From: Lumbricus rubellus
Lineage: Eukaryota; Annelida; Clitellata; Crassiclitellata; Lumbricidae
DNA length: 64,000 nt
Direction: 5' to 3'
Assembly (NCBI GenBank): GCA_945859605.1
Contig: OX243825.1
Span: forward strand, 30,934,226 to 30,998,225
A model generated the notes under the pieces. It saw nothing but the letters and a program-made list of their open reading frames with translations. It made no database searches and was not told the DNA's origin. The translations under genes were made by a program, and so were the position numbers. How positions within the stretch are numbered: position 1 is the first letter of the stretch; every line of letters starts with the position of its first letter. Of this stretch, positions 32,966-45,239 are shown piece after piece.

Positions 32966-33349
32966 GGCACTTTATAAATTCTCATATACAATACAAGTAA
33001 CAGGTGCATATAGTATTGCACAATATTGTAGGATATGCATAAGATGGTAAATTCAGCATGACTGCATGTGGCCTATACTCGGCGCATATGAACAGAATGC
33101 CACTGTGCTAGTGTTCATGTCTAGTCCGCATTCGAACAGGTGGCTGTGGGCATGGCCTAATTTTGTGGGCCCATGATGTCCAATAGCTGCATAACGCAGT
33201 CTTCAGGATTACCCTGTATTGAATTTGCATTATTGTTGAGCCAAGTTGAGACGGTTGTAAATAGGCAGACAGTGAATAACTGTCAATGACAGGCATATTT
33301 TGCCATATGAAATATATATATATACAAATAAAATGTTTCTAATTGACAG

Positions 33350-33461
33350 GTGGTATGTATGCATGTTTCAACATTGCCCCTTGACCTACCAATGGACAGT
33401 ATGAGAGTTGTTCGCCACATGGCTGCCCGACTCGCGTGTGAAGCTGGCTTGAAGAAAAATC
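33350..33461 (+). CDS. Possible internal coding exon of an unknown gene
   Basis: Preceded by an acceptor TTCTAATTGACAG. The open frame in phase 0 reads STLPLDLPMDSMRVVRHMAA and continues to a donor candidate CTG|GTAAAT at 33462. Amino-acid composition is protein-like (amphipathic, few rare residues). I do not recognise the protein. Later exons were not found. Confidence 0.3.
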
Positions 33462-33506
33462 TGGTAAATTGTTATTTCAAATCGAAATCAGTAACCTATG
33501 ATCAAA

Positions 33507-36275
33507 ATAGGCCAGTGACTATGATTAGAATGGACCATTTTGGATCACCTCAATTCAACAAATGTTTCAGAAAGTTCCAGGTTGACCAACTCAGATTTAA
33601 ATGAAAATTTCACGGAATGTTTAAAATTATGATATTAGAGGAAACTATGCCAAATTTTAGATGAATACATTAAGTTTCAAAAACGTTCAGGTTCACCTCG
33701 TTTTTTGACCTTTTTGAACTTATGTCTAAATTTTGAGCGACACTCGGAAGCTCATAACTTCATTAATATCGCAGATAACTTTATGAAATTTTGTCAGGAT
33801 GTTTAGTCTTTGTTGATTAGATGATATGCTGAAGACAAGAATGATCAGTGTTGACAACTCAAATATTATGACTCAACTGAAAATGAAAAAAAAATAATTT
33901 GCTAATGTGTGATGATCATACTTTGCGGCCTGGTGTGGCCAGATTGTGGTTGCATTGAAGGTTTTAACAACTCTTGACGATAATATGCTGGCTCTACAAA
34001 AATATGCAAAAATTTCATTTCTATGGATGCCTGTTGCCACATGACCTTCCAAAAGGTCGATGATCAACATGTTCGTTAGGTCATAGAGCAATGAAATTTG
34101 CATAATTGAAAAGTGCAGCCTAGATCTATGCTCTAATTTCACCAAAATATGTGATGGTGTCTCTTCTTGTTCATGCAATACTTTAATTTCAATAGCGGCA
34201 GTGTTTTCTGCATCTGTGAGTTTATTATGGAGTCAATAGCATGGCATTATATTGTGAAATAATCTCTGCAATAAGTCAGTTTACTTAGATTTCAGTCTCT
34301 TCATCACCTCCCTCAGTTCTTGAAGTTATTTGGTAGACATTTATACCTTGATGACATGAAGGAAGATATAGATCTTAAGATATACACATGTCTCAATAGA
34401 TGCAAATTGGCATTTGTGTAATATTTAGAAATTATAAGATTTAAAATCACCAATAGTACCACTCAGTTTCTTGCAAATTGGGAAGGAGCGCAAGAAGCTG
34501 ATTACAAGAAAACAATTTGATGAGTCCACTAGTTCATATCCTGGCCAAGATATGACAGTCCTAACTTTGTGGATAATGCCATTTCTCATGATTAATTTTG
34601 TGCTAAATGACTTATAAAATTGGTAGCTTGCTCAAATGTTGAGATAATATTATTCTGTTGGCATTTGCACTGCTATTGATTAGTTATTTTGCTGTAGTTC
34701 ATTTAGAAATTTCTTTAGAAGAATCTAGGCGTTGTGATTTTTTTCTTGGCTGATTTTATGTGGAAAGACCAGATAATGTTATGAAATTTTCTCAATATTT
34801 TGTCTTGGCCTTTACATGATAAAGTCTTTTAAACTAATGATCGGTGTTGGAAATTTCAATATTGTGACGTATTTTAAAATGATAAAAATTACTTTACTGT
34901 GATGACATGCTTTGCAGCCCCAATGACCTAAATATTAATTTTTACAACTAAGCTTATCATGAGAAAATGACTTGATCCACAAAGTTTGTACTGTCATTTC
35001 TAGGCCAGGAAATGAACCACAAGACTGATTTTTTTTTACGTGAACAGTTCCTTGTGCTCTTTCGCAATATGCAAGACACTGGGTGGTACTATTGGGTTTT
35101 TTAAATTAGAAATTTGTACATATATATATATATATATAACACAAATGCCAATTTTTATCTTTTTGGACATGCATATTGTGATATTGTGTAATTTTTAAAA
35201 ATATTTTAGATATATCTTCGTTCATAACCATAATAACTCACCAAGGTAGATATCCTCCACATAACTCCAAGAACTGATGGAGATGAAGAGACAGATATCT
35301 GAGTAAACCGACTTATTTAAGTGATTATTTCACACTATAATGCCATTCTATTATTTTGTAATTGAACACTTACAAATAGTATAGTCTTCAGGCGTTTACA
35401 GAGCAGGGGAAGAGAGAGACCAAGGAGCTCAAAATGTAGCTTGTGGTGGAGACTGTTCCAACAAGAAGGGCCAACATAAGCAAAGCATCTAGATTGGGCA
35501 GTTGCTCCTCGCATGCGTGGAACAACAAAATAAACTCACAAATGCAGAAAACTTGAAATTAAAATATTGCTTGAGCAAGAAGAGACACTGTCACAAAAAT
35601 TTTTAACTTAAAGAGTAGAGCTGCTCTTGCCAATGACGTAAATTTTCATTGCTTCATGACCTAACTACACATGATTATCTTTGATCTTAAAAATTGTCGG
35701 CGGAATAAAAATTTCATTTTGGAAGACCATGAGCCAGCTGACATGCATCAGAATTGAAAATCTTTGCCCATTTTTTAGTGCAAGTACATTAGTATCAACT
35801 ACTATCAAGAGACTTAAAAACAGTCTTTAATGGAACCTCAATCTGGCCACACCAACGCTGCAAAGTATGATCCTCAGACATTCACAAGGCACATTTTTCC
35901 GTTGGGTCATAATATTTCAGTTTTCAACACTATTCATTCTTCTCTTCAGCATGTCATCTAAACAACAAAGACTAAACATCTTGAAAATTTCATACATTTA
36001 TCGACGATGCTAATGAAGTTATGAGCTTCTGAATTTCGCTACAAATTTAGACGTGTGCTCCAAAACGTCAAAATCGAGGTCGCCCAGACGTCTTTTAGAT
36101 TTAATATGTTCAAATTCCTTAAGATATTCATCTAAATTTGGCTTAGTTTCCTCTAATACCATAATAAACACTCTGTGAACTTTTCATTTAAAATTTTAAA
36201 TCTGAGATGGTCAACCTGGAACTTTCTGAAACATGTGTTGAATTGAGTTGGAATGACCCTGGTGCATATACAGTG
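33507..36275. repeat. 2.8-kb inverted repeat (giant foldback), centre near 34.8 kb
   Basis: The left arm runs outward-in from CCAGTGACTATG and TTTCAGAAAGTTCCAGGTTGACC at 33567. The right arm carries the reverse complement, GGTCAACCTGGAACTTTCTGAAA, at about 36208-36230. Matching pairs continue inward (GTGTGGCCAGATTGTGG near 33937 against CAATCTGGCCACACC near 35840; AATAGTACCACTCAG near 34451 against GGTGGTACTATTGG near 35080). The arms are roughly three-quarters identical by eye, with short indels. Probably a large non-autonomous DNA transposon. No coding frame inside is convincing. Confidence 0.8.
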
Positions 36276-36852
36276 ACCAAGACGGATTTTCTTATGGTTC
36301 CATTTTCTGTGGATTATATGAATGTGTTGTAGTATTAGTGCCTGCAGATATTCAGAATTTCATTTAGAAACTTGGTTCTCATGCCTTCTCTTTAAAATTT
36401 GTACCATTTTTGCCTAGTGTTTGCAATCGACAGTCTTTGTCAAAAGTTTGCAACTGGCATATTTTAATAAATATATTCACTGAAAAACGAGCAACTTTAG
36501 AAAAATACAGATTATTTATACTGTCTAATCCAGTGATGGGCAAAGTGCGGCCCGCGGGCCGCATGCGGCCCTCGGACTCCTTTTGTGCGGCCCTCCGGCA
36601 AAGTGCGGCCCGCGGGCCGCATGCGGCCCTCGGACTCCTTTTGTGGAGAATCCTAAGACAACTTAAATTTTCAAATAAGGTTTTATGCAGGAAACGTAAC
36701 TTTTGCAGTTGATCGTCGACGTCTAGCATAATATTGACATCATGTGTTGACTTTGCTTACTTATTAATCCTTAGCTGCAGTGAAATTAGCGCCGCCTAGG
36801 GAAGCAGTAAATTAGATCATTCTTGAAAGATTTTTATTCTTTCGGATAAATC

Positions 36853-37488
36853 ATGGGGTCGTTTAACAAAAAACCTAAATTGTCGTCAGAAAACAGATTA
36901 TTTCACGACGCATGGTTGTTAGATTGTTTCGTTACACCAAACACAACATTACAAGGCTCCGGTAGTATATGTTTAATCTGCAAGGAATCGATAGCAGTGA
37001 ACAAGGAATACAACGTTAAGCGCCATTACGAGTCCAGACATGTTGAGTACAATAGGAAATATCCTGCGAAGTCTACCGAGCGGCAGAAGCGCGTTGATTT
37101 CCTCAAAAGTGAGCTCAGTCGACAGCAGACAATTTTCAGTAAAGCACAGACTGTACAGAAGAAGGCATATGTTGCGTCGCTGAAAGTTGCATGGACATTG
37201 TGTAAACATAAGAAGCCTTTTTCGGACGTTGATGTTCTTAAGGAATGTTTTTCTGAAGTTACGTCTACTTTGTTCAGTGACGATAAGAAAATACAAGATA
37301 GAGTTCGTGCTGAATTCAACGCAGTTTCTCTTAGCAGGCGCTGCATAACACGCAGAGCCGATGAAATAAATGTGGACATAGAAGCTCAACTGAAAGAAGA
37401 CATAACAAGGTGCCAATTTTACAGCTTATGTCTTGATGAATCTTGTGACATTACCGATATTGCACAGCTAGCAGTAGGCTATTCATAA
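36853..37488 (+). pseudogene. hAT transposase, N-terminal part
   Basis: Starts MGSFNKKPKLSSENRLFH. It has a BED-like C2H2 site (CLIC...VKRHYESRH, about residues 41-64) and continues to DESCDITDIAQLAVGYS, where vertebrate and invertebrate relatives go on into the catalytic core. Here a stop follows at 37486-37488. The order is typical of the GTF2I-repeat/ZBED5-like hAT group. Only 211 residues, so truncated. Confidence 0.8.
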
Positions 37489-37490
37489 GA

Positions 37491-37787
37491 ATGGTTTTGG
37501 AGATTCAAAGTGACGATGAACTTGCCCGATCTCATGCAATTGTGAATCCAGCCGAATTTTGGCAGACTGTTAATCAGTACTCATATCCAACACTTAAGAC
37601 TGCTGCTAACAAGCTGCTATGTATGGTTCGGAGTACTTACTGCTGCGAACAGTTGTCCTCACAGATGAATGTTGTCAAGAACAAATTGCGAAATAGACTT
37701 ACTCAAGACCACTTGATATGTCAGCTACGAACAAGTATTAACAGCTACTCACCGCGTTACGACCAGTGGTGTAGTCCTAAAAAATGA
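37491..37787 (+). pseudogene. hAT transposase, C-terminal dimerisation part
   Basis: NPAEFWQTVNQYSYPTLKTA, then LLCMVRSTYCCEQLSSQMNV and RLTQDHLICQLRT: the standard hAT C-terminal end. It directly follows the N-terminal fragment, so the catalytic core of several hundred residues is deleted. The last codons are interrupted by the MITE at 37764. Confidence 0.8.
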
Positions 37788-37928
37788 AGTGGGGGAACGC
37801 TCTTTAATGAAGTGGGGGAACGCTCTTTATAATAATATTATTAGTAGTAGTATTATTATTAATATTCCATTATCCCTGGAAAAAAGTGGGGGAACGGCGT
37901 TCCCCCGCGTCCCCCCACTACACCACTG
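37764..37928. mobile_element. Nested hAT-type MITE with perfect 8-bp duplication
   Basis: 165 bp beginning CAGTGGTGTAGT and ending ACTACACCACTG, flanked by GTTACGAC at 37756-37763 and 37929-37936. The interior repeats GTGGGGGAACG three times and has an ATT-rich middle. It is younger than the hAT copy it interrupts. Confidence 0.9.
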
Positions 37929-38149
37929 GTTACGACAACATTCAGTACATTGCCGATTGAATAGATTCAGTCACTATTCAAACTATTGTGACTGTACACA
38001 CTTTATTGAACCTGTGTGCAGAATGACTTTGTTAACTATAGATAAGTTTCAATTTCCTACTGGAACATTCCTTTGCGGCCCGCGCCCATTCCCTCCAAAA
38101 AAAATGTGGCCCTCGAAAAAAAAACTGTGCCCATCACTGGGACTCTAAT

Positions 38150-38865
38150 CTGCCTATTCGATGTATAAATGTCATCACACTTCACTGGGAACGAAAATCA
38201 ATACTTACAAGTGAATCGTTAATCTGTATATATGGTTTATTTGTGAAAAGGTGTCGATTTTAGCCAGCTTCCATCGAATAAATCACCTATTGACATCGAC
38301 ACACAGACAGTGTTTTGATTGTCTGTGTGTCATTTAATGTCACCACCATAAGAAATAGCACTGAGGATCAGTATTTGCAATAATAATTTGTGTTTTTAAT
38401 ACTCATTTGAATGCGCTTCAGCATCGATTGGGCCAGTTTTCGGCAGAACTCAGGTGTTATGTCGCACACGCACAGTCTTGATTCAGTTGAATAAGTCAGC
38501 CTCAGAAGTGGGATCATGCAGATAGAACTCCTACTGCTAGATAACACCTGAGTTCCGTCGAAAACTGGTCGAATCAGTGGATTCAAACTTATTAAAACAC
38601 AAGTTATCACTGCAAATACTGGCCTTCAGTGTTATTTCTTATTGTGGTAACATTAAACGACTCACCGACAGTAAACAACAATGGAAATAATGGTTGATTT
38701 TGGAGACTGTGGGTCGATGTCAATCGGTGATTTATTGTAGTTACAAAGGAAACTGGCCAAAATCGATGCTGTCACAATTGAACTATTATTACTGATAAAA
38801 GATTCAATTGTAAGTATTAATTTTTTCCCCAGTGATGACATTATACATCAAATAGGTACTTCAGA
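38150..38865. repeat. 0.7-kb inverted repeat (foldback), centre near 38505
   Basis: CCTATT(C)GATGTATAA at the left mirrors TTATACATCAAATAGG at the right. Inner pairs include GGTGTCGATTTTAGCCAG with CTGGCCAAAATCGATG, and CAGTTTTCGGCAGAACTCAG with CTGAGTTCCGTCGAAAACTG. It is palindromic almost throughout and has no coding potential. Confidence 0.8.
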
Positions 38866-39315
38866 CAGTGTAAATGTTCTGTATTTTTAAAAAGTTCTTT
38901 ATTTTTCAGTGAATATATTCATTAAAATATGCCAGTAGCATCATTTTGGCTTTCACTGTAAGTACTATAACACTCCTCATAATATTTAAATTATGGGCAC
39001 CACTGGGAGCAAGCGTTGGTAAGAACTGTTCATCCAGTCCTGTGCACATTCCGAGTTGTCAAGACCTGATCTTGTATAGTATTTTGTTTTCTTCGTGCTG
39101 CTCACTAGTATACTGCAGATACTCGAGCATATGTGTTGTTCAAGACAAAGCTTCATAGGAATTATCCTAAGTTGAGTATTAAATTTTGTTTGCAACATCT
39201 AGGGCCCTTTGTGCAGTTGTTGTCATACGACTGTCTCTAATTGCTCAGTCACAAAAATATTCAGCTGATCTGGCTTTGGAAACCATTGGTACCTCGAAAA
39301 GATAGACTTGCAGCC
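38866..39315. other. Unassigned spacer
   Basis: AT-rich, short unconvincing open frames on both strands (38946-39158 and the reverse). No repeat or domain recognised. Confidence 0.3.
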
Positions 39316-40218
39316 GGGTGATTCCACGTCAAATCAACCAACATGATTGACATGACCGACTCAGGTTAACATGAAACTTTGACCCGAACGCTTGACCACG
39401 TTCCTTTGGACGCCTGTGCTTCAGCTTGTATGAGAGCTGGAAAAGTGTTCTTGTTGTCATTATTTAGCTCTTTTAATAACTTATTTGAGTAGATTTTTTA
39501 TGACTGTTATTGTAAGATGTTGACCATATTTGAAAATTTAACACTTTGACCTTGACCCCTTCGCCATTTTTTAATCCGAAAAATTCACACGAATAAGCTG
39601 AAGGGTCTTGAACATCTTCTGAAAAATCAGAATGGGATCTCTAATGGTTCTCTTGCTATAATTATTTTGTCTATATAAATCTGTGCAAATTTCAATATAT
39701 CCAGTCTTTTGAAATTGGATTCGTCCATATGATGAACTCGAGTTTTGAATGGAATTGTAGATAAAATAATTAGAGCGAGAGAACCATTAGAGATCCAATT
39801 CTGATTTCTTCAGAGGATATTCGAGACCCTTCAGCCTTTAAGGTGAAATTTTAGATTAAAAAATGGTGAAGGGTCAAGATCAGGGTCAAAGTACTAAATT
39901 GGCTCTTACACTTTTAAACAGTCATAAAAAATATACTCAAATAGGTAATCAAAAGAGCTGAACAATGACACCAAGAATAGAACACCTAAGGTTCTAGCTC
40001 TCATAGAAGCTGAGAAACAGACATTCAAATTAACGTGGTCGGGTGTTTCGGGTCAAAGTTTGACGACCCGTATCTTGGACCGTAATTGACCCCATTTAAA
40101 AAAAATTAGATTTACACATGTCTTGTATGGCCCAACAATTGTGCCAAATTTCAGGTAAATCTGAGTCGGTCATGTCAATTTTGGTTGTAAATTTGGTTGA
40201 ATTGACACCGAATCACCC
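39316..40218. repeat. 0.9-kb inverted repeat with GGGTGATTC ends
   Basis: Outer ends GGGTGATTCCACGTCAAATC and, in reverse complement, GGGTGATTCGGTGTCAATTC. Both are followed by TGACATGACCGACTCAG, TTTGACC and CCCTTC(G/A)CCATTTTTTAATC. The centre is near 39740. The arms are imperfect. Structure as for the two inverted repeats to the left, but sequence-unrelated. Non-coding. Confidence 0.8.
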
Positions 40219-40689
40219 AGCTGATCTTTCCAAATGCCTTCTCTGCTCTGATGTGCGACTTTTGTGTTAGGTATGACTCGTTGCTTTTCTGGGGTACTGC
40301 CGTTTATGCCCGTTTTGTTAAAACTTCTTTTACAAGGGGTCCTTCGCACTGAGAGCACCTCGGATTAGTTTGTACTGTATGATGCTCTTTGTAAATCCAT
40401 GAATACCGGTATATAGAATTGCACGTTTCCAGGTACTAATCTTTTGTGAGCATGTGATAACATTTGGTTGAGCATGTTTTATCACATCTGTATGCCACAC
40501 ATTGTGGTAAAACTGGTAAGAACTACCAGTAGGAGTTGGCAGCCAAAAAATTTGATTTTAAATCTTAATACTAATAAGAAAGTGATTAAAACGTACTCTT
40601 GAAATGTTGGAAATTGCCTCTAGAAACTCGGGAAATTCTTAAGTCATATTTCTGTGGCCCCCCTGTATATTTATTTAGTATCACTGTAC

Positions 40690-40915
40690 ATTTGGATGGC
40701 GCATTGGATAACACATTGGGGTGAAGATGGTGGTGCTGAGTTCAATTTTCGAAGCCCCCTCCCCACGGGATAGATGTGCTTTGTAGGCTGCTGTTTGTGC
40801 CATTGCGGGCTGTCTGATCTGTTAGTATTTAAGAGTGATGTTAATTTAGATTGTTTCATGGATTCATATTGCCTGCGTTTGCCAGTATGAATTCAATAAA
40901 GAAAGTATTATTATA
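40690..40915 (+). mobile_element. Decayed SINE, same family as 32727-32965
   Basis: Retains GATAACACATTGGGG, TTTGTAGGCTGCTGTTTGTGCC, GGCTGTCTGATC and the tail AATTCAATAAAGAAAGTATTATTAT. The B-box is damaged. Confidence 0.65.
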
Positions 40916-41111
40916 ATTTTGGCCACCTTGTATACATACATATGTATGTATATATATAAAACCTCATGATGGCAACCGTTGAACACCTCACGAAAGTGTT
41001 GTGATGATCAGGCCAGTATAGGTGTAGGAGCACTTTTTGTGGAATAATAATTACATTGCTCATTTTTGCTAAATTGTTGGAACTTACTTGCTTTTGCCAT
41101 TACCGCTGTAG

Positions 41112-41630
41112 ATGCTGCTCACATGAATGATCTCGCTGCCTCTGCAAATTACACGGCAATGGAAAAAAAGATTAAATCGTGGTTTCGAAGGACAAGACAT
41201 AGAGCGGGTGGAAGGAAAAGGCGTTATGAAATGTTGGGTGTTACGGCGGTCATTGGTTGGCGATGGCTTCACACTTCCAATGAGCATGGCAGTGATCTTG
41301 AAGAGGGACAACAAAGCCCATTAAGCAGCAAGGGCTTCTACTTCCGAGGAGCATCGAGACGCATGAGAGGAGCATCAAATTCCTCTCATCCACATGGAGT
41401 GGCATTATCTTCGTTGAATTCCTATCATTCACATGGAGTGGCATTATCTAACAACCTCAGACGAATCACCCACTATCCCCTCCAATTCCTCCATTCCCAT
41501 GCCCTTGGCAGCAAAAATGACTGATGGACAAGGCAGTTATTGCTATAATGCTCTCTTGCTTTGGCATTCCTTGGGGTGTGCTACAGCATGGAACTTTATT
41601 CTCGGTATAGACTGTTTAGTGAAGTTATAA
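41112..41630 (+). CDS. Possible coding exon of an unknown gene
   Basis: Preceded by an acceptor-like TTGCCATTACCGCTGTAG. One frame is open to 41524 and starts basic (MEKKIKSWFRRTRHRAGGRK), with a later repeated SHPHGVALSS/SHSHGVALSN. An overlapping frame is open to 41630 and ends LLLWHSLGCATAWNFILGID, a hydrophobic run. No domain is identified. It may be a real exon with a following splice, or chance. No partner exon found. Confidence 0.25.
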
Positions 41631-41639
41631 TTATATCTA

Positions 41640-43780
41640 GCTGCATTCCAATAATCTATTGTATTGTAGAATATTATGGCCTCATGTTGTCTTGCTTATT
41701 TTAATTTTCAAATATTTTAATTGTGTTTAGATAGATGTATTTTTTTCAATTTCTGTATGTGTATATATATATATATTTGTTTAATATAATTGGATGGGTT
41801 TAGGGTAAGGGTAGCACTCTGACACGAAGAGCGCATGGATGCGGGATTGCTCACCTCTACCCTCCCAAAGGTCCACTCAACCTTCCATTCGGCTGATGAC
41901 GTAATTAAACTGAGCAGTAAAACATGATGGAGCCTTGCAACGGCTGTCGTTTGTTAAAAGCGATTCCTGCAATAGTTTTTGTTATTTATTCATACTCTGA
42001 ATTGTAATCACAATGCAGTTTGAAATTAAACGAAGATATTAGATATTTTATTACTTCAAACTTACTGGGCAGTCTGATTGAAGTTCATTGTGTGAATTGA
42101 AATAATGATCACAAGTTAGGGGAGTCAAATTCAATGCAGTCATGCATGACTCTATAATGTCCTGCTCATTTTACCAATCTGCATATGCCCAATGTAAGGC
42201 TGAGCCAACCCTTGGGTGGGTGGTTGGAAGCTATCCTGTGTTTGTGCACTCTTTATGTTAGAGTGCTGAATGTGACCAGACTTGACAGTCCAGGACTAGA
42301 ACTTTAATCACGACGTGAGATCCGTCGCATCGACGGCTCAGTCCATCATCATGTTAGAGTGTTACCATAAGATATTCTATAACCCCTCAACTGGTTTTAT
42401 TTATGTGGTTTAATATTTAATTAAGAAACAGGTTTCATAATTTTATATTACTGCAGAACTTAATCATTATACGTTGATAAACTTTTGCACCAATTTTATA
42501 ACGTTCTGCAGTAATATAAAATTATGAATACGTTTTTCACAGGATTAATATTGTTATGGTTGCTACTTCTCTGTTTCATCCATTTACTGTTATGTTTATG
42601 TGGTTACTTGTTTCATTTGAGATGGAACACGTTTCATTTAATATGTTAGTGTTATTGCCTATGTTTTTGTTTTTATATCAGACTAGACAAGCCATCTGCT
42701 TAAAGTGCAAAGGTGCTGAAGATTTGCTGAAAGTATTTTTCAGACGAAAATTGTATTTTTCTTGCAATCAGTAAAATGTTGCTTTAATTGGAATTATTAT
42801 TCGTTATATGCTATTGTGTTTTAAGTCCGGGTATTGCGATAACTAGAAATAATAATCAATTTAATATCTTGTTAGGGACAAAATGCGTATTTAAGAATGG
42901 TCCGCTAAGACATTTTATTAGTTTATTATTAGTACTCAAGAAAGTTCAAACCATGCGGCCACATTAAATATAAAAGTAATGAGATAGAGTTAAAATATAG
43001 CCCTAATTTTATCTATAAGGATACTATTTTGGACTGCGTTGTGTAATTTGTATGGTTTTAAACAGAAGGCAATTAAGCTTTTTGTGTAACATTGTTCTGT
43101 GTGTGTAGTCATTTCTCGAAAATATTTGAAATTTAATATTTAACGTTCTCATTTTAAGTAGATTAATTCATTAAGGTTTTCAAGTAGGTCTAATAATATG
43201 CAAATAAATTCAATTTTCACACATCATTTTTCATTCAATGTTTGATAATAATGATAAAGATGATTGTTTCCTGCATTTTAACAACTGGGTATTTGTTCTA
43301 TGACTATTGTTTGATTGCATTTGATTGCTTCTAAGATGAATTGTATTGCCCTAATTTAGCTGAACTCCAGTCTCTAGGATAACCTTTTGCTTTACGAGAA
43401 TCTGTGGATTTTGCTCTGAGTGCAATGTTGATTTCAAGGTCTTTTGTATAAATAAATGATTGATATTTTTACATTTCATAAGTCTTAGTGTATTAAATAA
43501 TTGAACTTATATTATAAATTTATCTGCAGCATATTCCTTTTGCCATTTGTATGGACTTGGTTATTATTTATTGTTATGCGTTACTGTCATAAAAATTGTT
43601 TTTACTTCTAATACAATGAATGGTGTGAACTTTGTTAAAATTATTTTCTATTTCAATCTGAGAAGTGTGTATTCTTGTGGGATTAATTTTGAGATTGGAA
43701 GTAGCAAATATGCAGAAATTTATCTGAGAATCCGTTACAGCTATATTTGTAGGTCTACAACTGGGCCTCATATTTGCCAT
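41640..43780. other. AT-rich region without supported genes
   Basis: Holds a perfect 26-bp inverted pair (42434-42459 and 42503-42528), an AT microsatellite at 41762, and two short hydrophobic open frames (42556-42774, 43547-43783) that look accidental. It could be 3' UTR or intron of an unseen gene. Confidence 0.4.
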
Positions 43781-44330
43781 TAGAGGCGTTGTGAGGGCAG
43801 ACTAGGCAGAATGGTTGGTTACAAGTACACCCAACCCCGTAGCGCCCACAGCGGCCGATCATTTGCCAATAGCGGCCCTATAGAGGAAGTGTCAGAGTAG
43901 ACTTGAAGAACAATAGGCGGTCCCAGACAAAAGCGAACGCCTAGCCCATAGCTAGCGATGAATAGCCAACAGCGGTTATACAAAAGCCATTAGAGGCATA
44001 GGGTAGACATGTGAACAATAGGTGGCCCCCTACATATACGAACGCCGAGCCCACAGCTATCGATGAATTGCCGATCATTGGGCCTGTAGACGCCGACGCT
44101 GGTAACAATGAATGGTAGCCCGCACTCATACACCGTTGGTCCTGCAGATATCCCCATAGGCGCAGCATGTGAACGGCGCGATGCTTAATGAGACGACGAA
44201 TATAACGTTGGCCCTGCGGATCGCCGATCATCCGCTCCATCAGGGGAATTCGAAAGTTGGCCTCTAAAGGCAGATTTAGCATCGCCCAATCTTAGCCCTA
44301 AAGTTAAGAAACATCTTTGAGATGTGGGCT
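43781..44330. other. Moderate-GC island, unknown
   Basis: Compositionally different from its surroundings, with words such as GCCATTAGAGGC, AACAATAGG(C/T)GG and GAACGCC(T/G)AGCCCA repeated at 43780-44060. The minus strand has a 113-codon open frame at 43941-44282 (reading MERMIGDPQGQRYIRRLIK). I do not recognise it; a decayed transposon is possible. Confidence 0.3.
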
Positions 44331-44382
44331 AACGATATCGGCATGGCACGGGCCCCGCGATTTCTGGCTGTCTGGGAAAGGC

Positions 44383-44465
44383 TTCAAATTATAACCCCCC
44401 TCCTAAACACTACCCCCTCCTGCAAACTAATTTGCATCAATCATCGCATTTATTGGACTAAACAT
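44383..44465. repeat. Fragment of the palindromic GGGGTAAT family
   Basis: GGCTTCAAATTATAACCCCC, CCTCCTAAACACTACCCCC and TTTGCATCAATCATCGCATT match the array at 2317-5623. 44466-45239 otherwise shows no gene. Confidence 0.7.
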
Positions 44466-45239
44466 ATAATATTTCACGCTTTAATTCTTTAATTTACAAT
44501 TTGTAAAAAAAAATTTTGCCTTTCCGCGCTGTAGGCCTACGCACTTGCGTAAGTGCGTACGCCTAACGGCGCCTCTGTCCGTCTTGGACTCGGGACCATG
44601 AAGCAATCTGCCAACTTCTGTCAGCTAGTGCACTGCGTTTATTTCGTTCAGACTAAAGTTTAAAATTTAACAAATTATATTGTACTTTTGACTTGAAATG
44701 TAGCTTGAGACCTGCCTTGTTAGGAAACAAATTCGACAGCAAGTTAATTCGTCGAGTTAATTAATTTAAGAAGTTGAATGACTTAAACAACTTCATCGCT
44801 AGATTTCATCAGATTCTGTCGTCTAATCTTCTGTTTGTGTTGATTTTTGTCAACGCCATTTGGAAAAATTCCACAGAGAAAGTGAGAAACCATTAATTTA
44901 TACTTAAACGAGCGTTAAATAAAGTTGGTGAGGCAAAATAATTCTTGTGCGATTTGCGGATGGATGTTTCGTCAACGGACATTAATCGTGCTATCTCGGA
45001 TTTTATATATATTTTATCTATATTTTAGCTAACTATGCCAGTTCTGGCCTTGTGTCTGTAAGAGTCTGAATTCCTTGCTCTGTAAAATACCTTTTTGCAA
45101 ATTTTGGAGGAAATTTATTTAAATTGTAATGCAGACTTCATGTTTCGAGGTGGTTACTGATATAAAGTATAGAGACATTGAGGATATTTGTCTTTGCAGA
45201 GTATTTATTTTATCATGCACCTTTACACTTGGATAACTG

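Larger units (their letters stand above)
36531..38139 (+). mobile_element. hAT element (ZBED/GTF2IRD2-like), internally deleted
   Basis: The ends CAGTGATGGGCAAAG (36531) and CCCATCACTG (38139) are inverted, with GCGGCCCGCGGGCCGC wording, tandemly duplicated in a 61-bp unit at 36541-36650. TCTAATC occurs at 36524-36530 and again at 38144-38150, close to an 8-bp duplication but offset by four bases. It contains two transposase fragments and a nested MITE. Not autonomous. Confidence 0.8.

Noticed and set aside
38946..39198. Overlapping open frames on both strands near 39.0-39.2 kb
   Set aside because: Under 75 codons, no domain, no splice or start context.
42556..43783. Short hydrophobic proteins (42556-42774, 43547-43783)
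   Set aside because: AT-rich, no start context, no repeats in paralogs, composition expected by chance.
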